This document shows, one piece after another, positions 1 through 7,650 of a DNA stretch of 32,153 nt. Every line of letters begins with the position of its first letter. Position 1 is the stretch's first letter. A program made the position numbers and the translations under genes. The DNA is taken from assembly GCA_938091495.1 (NCBI GenBank), contig CALLJF010000012.1, positions 1 to 32,153 on the forward strand, in the 5' to 3' direction. The stretch comes from an uncultured Nitrososphaerales archaeon (GTDB lineage Archaea; Thermoproteota; Nitrososphaeria; Nitrososphaerales; JACAEJ01). The notes beneath the pieces were generated by a model that had not been told where the DNA came from, searched no databases, and saw nothing but the letters and a program-made list of their open reading frames with translations.

Positions 1-11
1 AAATTGAAACA

Positions 12-761
12 TTACCTCTCCTCAATCCTTGGAGCAAGGTAAAAGTGTACTCTACCACCGAGATCACTCAGCTTCAGTTCAAGCCTTATGGGCATCTTGC
101 TTGAGTATTCGAGCAAAACTGCATCTGATGTTGTAGCCTTAATTATGCTCGATAAATACTCTATGCTATAGGTTGCCTTGCTATCCTCCTTTACATCTAA
201 CTCCAATAAATCTTGGGTCGCTCGCTCTAGAATTATGGAACCAGAGCCTATATCGCTCTTTCCAGAGAATATCAGTCTATCTTTCGAGGCTTCTATTGTC
301 ATATGGTCTGAAATGGCAGAAATATCGCTTAGTATCTTCTCAAAGGCTCTCTCAGCCATTATGGCTTTGACATTAAAGCTCAGCTTGGGAAGAGGCGTAG
401 GTCCATAAGTGCTCTCTATCAAATGCAGCAAAAACTCTCTCTTATATCCATCGAGAATTCTAAGGACGAGCATTTCATCTGAAGTTGTAATCTCTATGCT
501 ATCTTTTGCATCAGCCCTTTTTATCAGCTTCATGAAATCCTCTATTTTTATGCTGAACTTGAAAGGCTTATCGCATTCATACTTTTCAAAAGCTGATTTT
601 GGCCACAGAAGGTCTATAAGGGCTACGTGAGATGGATCCATAGCCCTAAAGGTTATTCCCTCTGGTGACGCTTCAAAAGTCGCTTCTTCAACAAGCGTTG
701 AAACTGCTGATGAAACTACTTTCCATTCCTCTGATGTAGAGGTCTTAGCCAAGAATACCAA
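12..761 (-). CDS. pcn: DNA polymerase sliding clamp (PCNA)
   Basis: Ring-forming processivity factor that tethers DNA polymerase, FEN1, ligase and other PIP-box proteins to DNA. The 249 residues match the usual archaeal PCNA length (about 245-250). The N-terminal half has the PCNA pattern FRAMDPSHVALIDL near residues 38-51, and the C-terminus ends in the typical strand LAPRIEER. The start is TTG at 759-761: a GGTGG ribosome site lies 8 nt upstream (minus strand, forward ccacc at 770-774) and no ATG is better placed. It diverges from korA across a 117-bp region. It is followed by only 11 bases before the window edge, so any downstream operon partner is not visible. Archaea of the TACK group can carry one to three PCNA paralogs; whether this is the only one cannot be told here. 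Confidence 0.96.
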   Translation of the reverse strand: MVFLAKTSTSEEWKVVSSAVSTLVEEATFEASPEGITFRAMDPSHVALIDLLWPKSAFEKYECDKPFKFSIKIEDFMKLIKRADAKDSIEITTSDEMLVLRILDGYKREFLLHLIESTYGPTPLPKLSFNVKAIMAERAFEKILSDISAISDHMTIEASKDRLIFSGKSDIGSGSIILERATQDLLELDVKEDSKATYSIEYLSSIIKATTSDAVLLEYSSKMPIRLELKLSDLGGRVHFYLAPRIEER

Positions 762-813
762 ATCAACCCACCACTGATCAATTAATCGTTTTCAAGGGAT
801 TATTAGCCTTATT

Positions 814-824
814 GGTTTTAAATA
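814..824. promoter_or_regulatory. Shared TATA-like element between PCNA and korA
   Basis: GTTTTAAATAG reads as a TATA-like box on both strands. Measured from its centre it lies about 57-60 nt from each start codon. With transcription starting about 26 nt downstream, both genes would have leaders of about 30 nt carrying their GGTGG and AGGTGA ribosome sites. Bidirectional use is an inference. Confidence 0.4.
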
Positions 825-878
825 GATAGATTTATCTTGAGCTATACACTATTGAAATAAATTTGCATAGGTGAAAAA

Positions 879-2609
879 ATGACCATAGATTTTACCTTCA
901 AGATAGGAGGAGAGGCCGGGCAAGGTCTACAATCCATAGGATACGCCCTTTCCAAAGCCTTCGCAAAAGGAGGGTTATACGTGTTTCTAAACCAAGACTA
1001 CGAATCAAGGATAAGGGGAGGACATACTTTCGTCCAAGTCAGGGTAAGAAACGAGCCTGTTTACACTCTTTCTGAAGAAGTGAACATGCTCATAGCTTTG
1101 AACAAAGAAACGATAGATTTACACAAAACCGAACTTGTCAAAGGTGGGGCGATAATATTTGATGGTGAAAAGATTCCTATAAAGGCTGAAGACAACTGCT
1201 ACAGCGTACCCTTGGAAAAGCTTGCATTAGAAAAGGGAGGTAGTAAGATAATGATCAACACCGTTGCTACAGGAGCTGCCATGGGCATGCTCGATTACGA
1301 TTTTAACCTTTTGGCTGATGTATTATCTGAGGAATTTGGGAGAAAAGGCAAGGACGTTGTGGAAAGTAATGTAAAAGCTGCAAGAGCTGGTTATGATTAC
1401 GCTAAAGAAAATTACAGAGGAAAGTATGACTTTACAATAAGGCCCTTAGGTTCTTCAAAGAGGATGTTCCTAAATGGTAGTGAAGCCATAGCTACTGGAG
1501 CCATAGTTGCAGGTTGTAAGTTCATGGCAGGCTATCCTATGACCCCCACATCACTAATACTAGAGTTCTTTGCTTCGAAGGCAAGGGATTACAACCTTGT
1601 ATTCGTCCAGTCTGAAGACGAGTTGGCAGCCATTAACATGGTAATTGGCGCAGGATATGCTGGTGTTAGAGCCATGACAGCTACAGCAGGGGATGGTTTC
1701 GCCCTTATGGTAGAAGGATTAGGACAAGCAGGCATGACAGAGACTCCGATAGTTGCTGTAGTAGGGCAACGCCCTGGTCCTGCTGTAGGCTTACCAACAA
1801 GAACTTCCCAGGCCGATCTTCTTTTCATGATTGGAGCTGGCAACGATGAATTCCCGAGAGCAGTCTTTACACCTAGTACTATAGAGGATGCCTTCTGGCT
1901 TACCATTAAAGCCTTTAACATTGCAGAGAAGTACCAGATACCTGTCATAATCCTGATAGACCAGCATTTAGCCGATTCTTATCGCACTGTGGATAGGTTC
2001 GATCTATCAAAGGTGAAGATAGAGAGGGGAGAAATGCTATCAGAAGAGCAGATTAAGGCTATGGGGCCATACAATTATAAAAGGCACCAATTTACTGAGT
2101 CAGGAGTTTCACCAAGAGCCATTCCTGGAACACCAGGATGTTTAGTAGTAACAGATGCAGACGAGCATAATGAAGAAGGCCATATTATTGAAGATGCCGA
2201 GACTAGGACAAAGATGGTTCTAAAGAGGCTAAGAAAGTTTGAGGGTGTTAAAAAGGAGATAGAACCTCCTAAAATCTACGGACCTGAAGATGCAAAGATA
2301 ACCCTAATAGGATGGGGATCGACCTATGGTGCTATAAGAGAAGCCGTCGATACTCTGAGAAAGGATGGAATAGACGTGAACATGCTATACATTAATGTTG
2401 TCTGGCCCTTCCCAAAAGATGAAGTATCATTGGTATTATCTAAGGCAGAAATGAGCTTTGTCATAGAAAACAATGCCACTGGCCAATTAGCTTATCTGAT
2501 AAAATCAGAAACTGGCAGGGAAGTGAATGAAAAAATTCTGAAGTTCGATGGAAGACCATTTTCGCCAACACATATAGTAAAAGAAGTAAAGAAGAAGGTG
2601 AAAGGCTAA
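879..2609 (+). CDS. korA: 2-oxoacid:ferredoxin oxidoreductase, fused gamma-alpha subunit
   Basis: Oxidises 2-oxoacids (pyruvate, 2-oxoglutarate or branched-chain) with CoA to acyl-CoA, CO2 and reduced ferredoxin, together with the beta subunit next door. Residues about 1-185 are the gamma domain, with GGEAGQGLQS near residue 10 and YESRIRGGH. From about residue 195 follows the alpha (thiamine-enzyme pyrimidine-type) domain, with YPMTPT at about residue 219 in place of the usual YPITPS motif, then SEDELAAINMVIGA and the ARTSQ-like TRTSQADL segment. The 576-residue fused form without a delta (ferredoxin) subunit is typical of archaeal two-subunit OFORs. The ATG at 879 has the ribosome site AGGTGA at 869-874. 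The stop overlaps the beta-subunit ATG by one base (TAATG), so translation is likely coupled. Substrate preference cannot be read safely, hence the symbol is tentative. Confidence 0.93.
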   Translation: MTIDFTFKIGGEAGQGLQSIGYALSKAFAKGGLYVFLNQDYESRIRGGHTFVQVRVRNEPVYTLSEEVNMLIALNKETIDLHKTELVKGGAIIFDGEKIPIKAEDNCYSVPLEKLALEKGGSKIMINTVATGAAMGMLDYDFNLLADVLSEEFGRKGKDVVESNVKAARAGYDYAKENYRGKYDFTIRPLGSSKRMFLNGSEAIATGAIVAGCKFMAGYPMTPTSLILEFFASKARDYNLVFVQSEDELAAINMVIGAGYAGVRAMTATAGDGFALMVEGLGQAGMTETPIVAVVGQRPGPAVGLPTRTSQADLLFMIGAGNDEFPRAVFTPSTIEDAFWLTIKAFNIAEKYQIPVIILIDQHLADSYRTVDRFDLSKVKIERGEMLSEEQIKAMGPYNYKRHQFTESGVSPRAIPGTPGCLVVTDADEHNEEGHIIEDAETRTKMVLKRLRKFEGVKKEIEPPKIYGPEDAKITLIGWGSTYGAIREAVDTLRKDGIDVNMLYINVVWPFPKDEVSLVLSKAEMSFVIENNATGQLAYLIKSETGREVNEKILKFDGRPFSPTHIVKEVKKKVKG

Positions 2610-3463
2610 TGGTAACGCTAAAGGATTATGAAGGAGGACCAACAGCTTGGTGCCCAGGCTGTGGCAATTTTTCCATCTTGCTAGCAGTAAAAAGAGCTTT
2701 AGTTGAAATGAATTTAGAGCCGTATCAAGTGCTTATAGTGTCTGGAATAGGCCAAGCGGGTAAATTACCTCACTACATGAGATGCAATACTCTAAATGCT
2801 CTCCATGGAAGAGCTGTTCCGGAGGCTATCGGTGCAAAGTTAGCTAATCATGAATTAAAAGTGATAGCTGTTGGTGGAGATGGTGATGGTTACGGAGAAG
2901 GAGGTAACCATTTTATGCATGCCATACTAAGGAATATAGACATAACTTATATCGTTCATAACAATCAAATCTACGGACTAACGAAAGGACAGGCTTCTCC
3001 GACTAGTGACAAAGGCTTTGTCACAAAGACTACTCCTGAAGGTGTTATATCTTTGCCTTTTAACCCACTAGCTTTGGCGATATCTCTTGGCGCAACCTTT
3101 GTAAGCAGAGGATTTGCTGGAGAAGTTGACCATTTAGTCGAATTGATAAAGAAGGCAATGCAGCATAAAGGCTTCGCTTTGGTAGATGTTTTACAACCAT
3201 GTGTTACTTTCAACAAGTTGAACACTTGGGAATGGTATAGAAAGAGAGTCTACAAGCTCGAGGGTACGGATTACGACCATACCAATAGATTAACTGCATT
3301 CCAAAAAGCTCTTGAATGGGGAGATAGAATCCCTATTGGAATCATATACAAAAGCGATAGATTGACTTTTGACGAGCAACTACCAACGCTGAAAAAGGGA
3401 CCGCTAGTAAAGCAGAAGATAGATCCATTGGCATGTGAAAAGATACTAGATGAATTTATGTAA
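2609..3463 (+). CDS. korB: 2-oxoacid:ferredoxin oxidoreductase, beta subunit
   Basis: Thiamine-diphosphate-binding catalytic half of the korAB enzyme. It has the TPP motif GDGDGYGEGGNHF at residues 90-102 with the following NN, and the ITYIVHNNQIYGLTKGQ segment. Iron-sulfur ligands expected from the Sulfolobus enzyme are a CxxC pair (here C15 and C18), a cysteine in the GIGCS loop, and a late cysteine (here C198 in LQPCVTF). The third ligand is not a cysteine: the loop reads SGIGQAGKLPHY, with Gln49 at that position. The nearest extra cysteine is C59, ten residues later. The ORF otherwise looks intact at 284 residues. The start overlaps the korA stop, with GGTGA inside the korA end as ribosome site. 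It converges on the JAMM gene, leaving 27 bp between the two stops. Confidence 0.93.
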   Translation: MVTLKDYEGGPTAWCPGCGNFSILLAVKRALVEMNLEPYQVLIVSGIGQAGKLPHYMRCNTLNALHGRAVPEAIGAKLANHELKVIAVGGDGDGYGEGGNHFMHAILRNIDITYIVHNNQIYGLTKGQASPTSDKGFVTKTTPEGVISLPFNPLALAISLGATFVSRGFAGEVDHLVELIKKAMQHKGFALVDVLQPCVTFNKLNTWEWYRKRVYKLEGTDYDHTNRLTAFQKALEWGDRIPIGIIYKSDRLTFDEQLPTLKKGPLVKQKIDPLACEKILDEFM

Positions 3464-3490
3464 TGAAAAGATCATTAAGCATTTGAATCA

Positions 3491-3874
3491 CTAAGGAATT
3501 ATCGAGTAATTTATCATGTTCCCTTCACGATCAAATACTGCAATATCTCTTTCAGAATTATAAGGATAGGCCATTATGACCATTATTCTTCCATAGAAGT
3601 TATTCAAATCTCCCAAAGATGGTTTTAATACTCCAGATGGGTGCGAATGAGCCACGCCAACTATTGATAAATCTAGAGGAAGCATATGAAAGGGAAAGCT
3701 TGAAAAGCCTTCGCCATGAGTAGCAAGAGGCGGTATTACTGTTTCCTTCACTAAAATTTCATCTTTGCTTATCTTCCCCCTAAGAAGGAGTATGCCTTCG
3801 TTTGGGTGAAAGGTTTTAGCATAGCTCAGGAGGCTATTCATTACCGAGGCTTTGAAGGTAATTTTTTTGAACAT
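3491..3874 (-). CDS. JAMM/MPN+ metalloprotease (desampylase-like)
   Basis: Small stand-alone JAMM-domain zinc protease of 127 residues. The full signature is present: Glu26 in HPNEGILLL, then His76-Ser-His78-Pro, Ser86 and Asp89 in the segment HSHPSGVLKPSLGDLNNF. Family members in archaea (for example Haloferax HvJAMM1) remove ubiquitin-like SAMP proteins from targets; RadC-like and Rpn11-like proteins share the fold. The size and the absence of other domains fit the desampylase type, but no ubiquitin-like partner gene is visible in the window. ATG start at 3872-3874; no strong ribosome site is visible. Next upstream on the same strand is the frameshifted zinc-ribbon gene, which may be co-transcribed. 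Confidence 0.88.
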   Translation of the reverse strand: MFKKITFKASVMNSLLSYAKTFHPNEGILLLRGKISKDEILVKETVIPPLATHGEGFSSFPFHMLPLDLSIVGVAHSHPSGVLKPSLGDLNNFYGRIMVIMAYPYNSERDIAVFDREGNMINYSIIP

Positions 3875-3913
3875 GGTATTACTCCTAAAGACCCTGCAAA
3901 TAAATAGTAAATG

Positions 3914-4116
3914 TTAATCTTTATTCTTTTTAATACTCTTCAAATAATCTTCTCTAATTTTTGTTGCCAATTCCCCATCTTCGATTATGAATGCACCGCG
4001 GTAGCCACATTCCCTGCAGTCCCAAAGACGCCATAATTGAGGAAGGCCTGATGCCCAAAATATATCAGTTAAACCACAACGAGGCAGAACTTAGTCCCTC
4101 TTTTACTCTCAGTCAT
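3914..4116 (-). pseudogene. Small C4 zinc-ribbon protein, frameshifted
   Basis: Read on the minus strand from ATG 4116, the frame gives MTESKRGTKFC and then runs into a stop (LVVV-stop). The frame one base over continues with RCG, then LTDIFWASGLPQLWRL, WDCRECGYRGAF and ends KSIKKNKD-stop at 3914. Joined, this is a 67-residue protein with two CxxC knuckles (CPRC and CREC). That is the pattern of a short archaeal zinc-ribbon family of unknown role, related in fold to RNA polymerase/TFIIS-type ribbons. The break is exactly one missing base in the first knuckle: between TGC (4086-4084) and CGT (4081-4079) there are only two bases (CT) where a proline codon CCT is expected. It could be a true mutation, a sequencing error in a C run, or recoding. 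It fills the gap between the JAMM gene and Nnr. Confidence 0.75.
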
Positions 4117-4251
4117 TCTTGTTCTGATAGAACATATTTCTTTTAGAATTTAATGTTATCAAAGGGAAAATAATGCTTCAAAAAGAGAAGGGATTCCATA
4201 GGATTATAAGCTAAACGTTAATTTACCCCTTAGTTTCATCGATTGGTTGAC

Positions 4252-5784
4252 ATGAGCATTATAACGCCAGAAGAGATGGCTATAGCTGATGAGAATTCAG
4301 AGTATCTAGGAGTGCCTAGATTGTTATTAATGGAAAATGCAGGAAAGGCTATAGCAGATGTTGCAAAAGAGAGGCTGAAGAAAAATCAAAAGAATAAAGT
4401 CGTAATAGTAGCTGGAACTGGGAATAATGGAGGAGATGGTTTAGCATGTGCAAGGCACCTTGCCAATCAAGCAGATGTAATGATTATCTTATTAGGAAGA
4501 GCTGAAGAAATTAAGACTGAAGAAGCATCAAAGAATTGGCAAATTATCGAAAAGATGATTCTTAATATTCGATATGCTCAAGCTCCTGATGCTCAATCCT
4601 TGATGAATTTGAAAAGTGAGATAGAAGATGCAGATATAATAATTGATGCGATATTTGGTACTGGTATAAAAGACAAGATAAGAGAGCCTTTCTCATCAGC
4701 CATTGATGTAATAAATTCATCAAAGGGCTTCAAGATAGCCATTGATGTACCATCAGGATTAGACCCTTTAACTGGGAATGTTCATGATAAATCTGTAAAG
4801 GCAGATGTTACCGTAACTTTGCATAAAATGAAATCAGGATTGATTAATAGAAAGGAGATAACAGGTAATGTTATAATCGCTCCAATAGGCATGCCTCCAG
4901 AGGCTGAGATAGTAGTCGGTCCTGGCGATGTGCACTATTCTATAAAACCAAGAGACAAATATTCAAAGAAAGGGGACTTTGGTCGCTTATTGATAGTAGG
5001 GGGTAGCAAAGAATACTCAGGGGCACCAACGTTGGCAGCCTTAGCTGCTCTTCGCACTGGCGTTGATATAGCTATTATTGCTGCGCCAAAGAGTGTTGCT
5101 GATGTGATAAGGTCCTTTTCCCCAAACCTTATAGTAAGAAGGCTCAAGGATGATTATCTAACATCGGAAGATATGCCAGAATTGAAGAGTTTAGCAGAGA
5201 GATGCACAAGCATGCTAGTGGGTCCAGGTCTAGGATTGGAAGAGGAGACAAAGACTGCCATTCTGAGCTTCATGAAAGAATTAGGAAAGGATAAGCCAAT
5301 GCTAATTGATGCAGATGCTCTAAAGGCTTTATCAGAAGAACCTACTAGCTTGAAGAATTATCCAACTATAATAACACCTCATGCAGGAGAGTTTGAAATA
5401 GTAACTCATAGCAAAATAGCACCGCCAGATAGGCTTGAGGATAGGATGGAGCAAGTTAAAAGAGAGGCGAAGAGAATGGGTTTGACTATCTTATTAAAGG
5501 CTCATGAAGACATAATTTCTGATGGGGATCGTCTCAAGATAAATCTGACCGGAAATCCAGGAATGACGGTTGGTGGTACGGGAGACGTATTGTCAGGAAT
5601 AGCTGCTACTTTCTTGGCTTGGGGAGTGAAGCCCTTTAGAGCTGCTTGCGCTGCTTCTTTCGTATCTGGATTTGCTGGAGATTTAGCGACAAGAGATAGA
5701 GGATATCATATCGTTGCAACGGACGTTATAGAGAAGATTCACGAAGTGTTGAAGAAGTTTGATACTCCTCCATTCAATATTTGA
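4252..5784 (+). CDS. nnr: Bifunctional NAD(P)H-hydrate epimerase / ADP-dependent dehydratase
   Basis: Repairs hydrated NADH and NADPH: the N-terminal YjeF_N domain (about residues 1-215) epimerises R- and S-NAD(P)HX, and the C-terminal carbohydrate-kinase-like domain (about 220-505) dehydrates the S form using ADP. Visible signatures are MENAGKAIAD, VVIVAGTGNNGGDGLACARH, and DAIFGTGIKDKIREP in the first domain. The second has GDFGRLLIVGGSKEYSGAP, LVGPGLG, LIDADALKAL, ITPHAGEF and NPGMTVGGTGDVLSG. An upstream in-frame TTG at 4243 would add three residues. I prefer ATG 4252 because it begins MSIITPEEMAIAD, the typical family start, and follows a weak GGTTGA. Length 510 residues is normal for the fused form. 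It stands alone as a transcription unit. Confidence 0.96.
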   Translation: MSIITPEEMAIADENSEYLGVPRLLLMENAGKAIADVAKERLKKNQKNKVVIVAGTGNNGGDGLACARHLANQADVMIILLGRAEEIKTEEASKNWQIIEKMILNIRYAQAPDAQSLMNLKSEIEDADIIIDAIFGTGIKDKIREPFSSAIDVINSSKGFKIAIDVPSGLDPLTGNVHDKSVKADVTVTLHKMKSGLINRKEITGNVIIAPIGMPPEAEIVVGPGDVHYSIKPRDKYSKKGDFGRLLIVGGSKEYSGAPTLAALAALRTGVDIAIIAAPKSVADVIRSFSPNLIVRRLKDDYLTSEDMPELKSLAERCTSMLVGPGLGLEEETKTAILSFMKELGKDKPMLIDADALKALSEEPTSLKNYPTIITPHAGEFEIVTHSKIAPPDRLEDRMEQVKREAKRMGLTILLKAHEDIISDGDRLKINLTGNPGMTVGGTGDVLSGIAATFLAWGVKPFRAACAASFVSGFAGDLATRDRGYHIVATDVIEKIHEVLKKFDTPPFNI

Positions 5785-5833
5785 AGATTAGAAAGAGCTT
5801 TAAACGCCCTTTTTATAGGTGGCTTTGATCAAA

Positions 5834-6451
5834 ATGTCTTTTGAGAGAAGAAGAACTTTTAGCTGGACAGAGATCCAGCATATTATAATTGCTTGGCTTG
5901 TACTTGGATTGGCTTTCTCTGTAGCCATATCCGGACCTTTCAATATCAATTACTTAGGATCTTTCCTACAAGTATTCATGATCTCTCTATTGACAATAGG
6001 CGCTGGATTCGTTGGACATGAACTAACTCATAAATTCGTAGCCCAAAGATATGGATGCTTAGCAGAGTTTAGAATGTGGCCCTTAGGGTTGATACTTGCT
6101 CTATTTTTCGCATTTTTCCTGGGAGTCGTATTTGCAGCCCCCGGAGCAGTTTATATTACACCAGCTTCATTCGGTTTAGGCGCTGGCATAACCAGAAGAG
6201 AGAATGGGATAATATCTCTATCAGGCCCCCTCACAAACGTTCTCTTCGCAGTAATCTTCTTTTTGCTCACCTTTCTCAACGGGCTATTGTATAATATAGG
6301 ATCTTTAGGATTTTTCATTAATCTTTTCTTGGCAGCCTTTAATTTGATACCTTTCCCACCTATGGATGGGCACAAAGTATTCGTATGGAGCAAAGGAATT
6401 TGGGCCATCGTTGCAATACCATTATGGGTAGTCATTATACTGATTTACTGA
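5834..6451 (+). CDS. Site-2-type membrane metalloprotease (peptidase M50 family)
   Basis: Multi-pass membrane zinc protease of the S2P/M50 family, which cleaves substrates within the membrane. The zinc motif HExxH is seen as GHELTHKF about 60 residues in, and the third ligand region is NLIPFPPMDGHKVF near the C-terminus, matching the NPxPPxDG consensus. About five hydrophobic segments are visible, and no PDZ or CBS domain is attached, so this is a minimal form (205 residues). Possible starts are GTG 5819, TTG 5825 and ATG 5834. I chose ATG because a TTTAAA box near 5799-5804 would place transcription start just before it and AGGTGG lies upstream. The next gene downstream is an ESCRT-III protein, 112 bp away, with its own TATA box. 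Natural substrates are unknown. Confidence 0.88.
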   Translation: MSFERRRTFSWTEIQHIIIAWLVLGLAFSVAISGPFNINYLGSFLQVFMISLLTIGAGFVGHELTHKFVAQRYGCLAEFRMWPLGLILALFFAFFLGVVFAAPGAVYITPASFGLGAGITRRENGIISLSGPLTNVLFAVIFFLLTFLNGLLYNIGSLGFFINLFLAAFNLIPFPPMDGHKVFVWSKGIWAIVAIPLWVVIILIY

Positions 6452-6526
6452 TCTAATCATATTTTTACCCTTGGCTTCAACTCTAAAATATTTTTACCAT
6501 TCGTTAAAATTATCTTTATCTTGAAC

Positions 6527-6534
6527 ATATAAAG
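6527..6534 (+). promoter_or_regulatory. TATA box of the ESCRT-III gene
   Basis: ATATAAAG, centred about 33 nt before ATG 6564. This predicts a transcript with a leader of only a few bases, which agrees with the absence of a ribosome site. Confidence 0.5.
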
Positions 6535-6563
6535 TTCCTGAGTATAATAATTTAGGCTCAGAA

Positions 6564-7214
6564 ATGACTAACTTTATAAAAAAATGGGTGAAGAAGGAGC
6601 CTGAAGGTTTTCGAGAAAAGGTAGGAGATGCTCTCAAATCTAAGGCTTTCTTAAAGCCCATGATAGAGAATGCCATAAAACAGATTCAAATTCAGGTGAA
6701 TAAGCTCGACTCTGCCTGCATTAGGCTTAGGGATAAAGGATTAAAAATCTTCAACGATATTGTTTCGGCTATTCAAAGACAAGATTTACAGCATGCATCC
6801 ATATTTGCGAATGAGCTTGCAGAAGTCAGGAAGATAAATAAGATGGTCACACAAGCCAAGCTCGCTTTAGAGCAGATAGCGTTAAGGCTAGATACTGTAA
6901 AGGAATTGGGTGATGTAACCATTACATTAAGTCCAGCCATTTCTGTGACAAGAAATATCGGATCAGAACTATCGAAAATAGCCCCCGAAGCTGAAAAGGA
7001 GATCGAAGAGATAGGCAGCATACTTAGCGAAATCATCGTGAGCGCTAGCCAAACTAGCGCAGAAAGCATAAGCTTTGAAGCTGTAAATGAAGATGCGGAA
7101 AAGATCATCTCTGAAGCATCGGTAGTGGCTGAACAAAGAGTAAGGGAGATTTTCCCCGAGCTTCCTAAATCTCTTAACCAAATGATAGATGAAAAAATAC
7201 CAGAAGAAGCGTAA
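6564..7214 (+). CDS. ESCRT-III / Snf7-like protein (CdvB family, short paralog)
   Basis: Filament-forming membrane-remodelling protein of the archaeal Cdv/ESCRT-III system used in cytokinesis and vesicle release. At 216 residues it has a basic N-terminus (KKWVKKEPEGFREKVGD), a long helical core with coiled-coil character (residues about 30-120, including SACIRLRDKGLKIFNDIVSA and QDLQHASIFANELAEVRKIN), and an acidic C-terminal half. Length and lack of a C-terminal winged-helix segment match CdvB1/CdvB2-type paralogs rather than full CdvB. The tail contains REIFPELPKSLNQMI, whose FPELP could serve as a MIM2-like binding site for the CdvC ATPase; that is an inference. No CdvA or CdvC gene is nearby. 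The presence of ESCRT-III supports a TACK or Asgard origin. Confidence 0.9.
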   Translation: MTNFIKKWVKKEPEGFREKVGDALKSKAFLKPMIENAIKQIQIQVNKLDSACIRLRDKGLKIFNDIVSAIQRQDLQHASIFANELAEVRKINKMVTQAKLALEQIALRLDTVKELGDVTITLSPAISVTRNIGSELSKIAPEAEKEIEEIGSILSEIIVSASQTSAESISFEAVNEDAEKIISEASVVAEQRVREIFPELPKSLNQMIDEKIPEEA

Positions 7215-7300
7215 TAGCTAAGCTTATGCTAAAAGAAAAATGTGGATTTATGGCACATAAAGAATGATATTGAATGATATTTAATGTCTAGAAACATGCA

Positions 7301-7591
7301 TTATTCTAGGGTAATTAGCCTCCCATATCTTCCTACGTTCAGCCTCAATTCTCCTCTGAAGCTATTAGTGTAACCATTCTCTATCCTTACCCTAGAACCT
7401 ACCTGAACTTTGTCTATGTCATCATCCCAAAGTGACAACTTTACTGTGCCTGAAGCGTCTTGCAAGATGCAGTCTGCAACTCTTGCCTGTTGTCCAGTCC
7501 TTAATGTGACAGTCCTTGGTTCAGGGATCTCTGAGATAATTCCCTCAACATCAACCTTCCTCATACCGTCTCTTAATTCGCTTATCTTCAT
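7301..7591 (-). CDS. Single OB-fold nucleic-acid-binding protein (SSB/SOSS-B-like)
   Basis: A 96-residue protein made almost entirely of one OB fold. It starts with KISELRDGMRKVDVEGIISEI and continues VADCILQDASGTVKLSLWDDD, the pattern of archaeal RPA/SSB and human SOSS-B OB folds. The next strand is VGSRVRIENGYTNSFRGELRLNVGRYG. It probably binds single-stranded DNA, or RNA, as part of replication or repair. It lacks the long acidic tail of crenarchaeal SSB, so it may be a small accessory OB protein rather than the main SSB. ATG at 7589-7591. An ATATATAT stretch about 30 nt upstream (7619-7627) fits a nearly leaderless promoter. It lies between the convergent ESCRT-III gene and a same-strand DUF2284 gene. 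Confidence 0.82.
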   Translation of the reverse strand: MKISELRDGMRKVDVEGIISEIPEPRTVTLRTGQQARVADCILQDASGTVKLSLWDDDIDKVQVGSRVRIENGYTNSFRGELRLNVGRYGRLITLE

Positions 7592-7650
7592 CGACTCTCA
7601 ACTGTTGTTATAAATATGATATATATAACTTTGAGCTTTTAAATGATGAT

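Noticed and set aside
1589-1948. Long open frame opposite korA
   Set aside because: It is the antisense shadow of a highly conserved coding region, with no start context or protein-like pattern.
4121-4133. Small perfect inverted repeat GTTCT-GAT-AGAAC upstream of the zinc-ribbon gene
   Set aside because: Five-base arms with a three-base loop are expected by chance in AT-rich intergenic DNA; no second copy was seen.
4252-7214. Nnr, membrane protease and ESCRT-III gene considered as one novel membrane-repair operon
   Set aside because: Each has its own likely promoter, and gaps of 49 and 112 bp give no sign of co-transcription or shared function.
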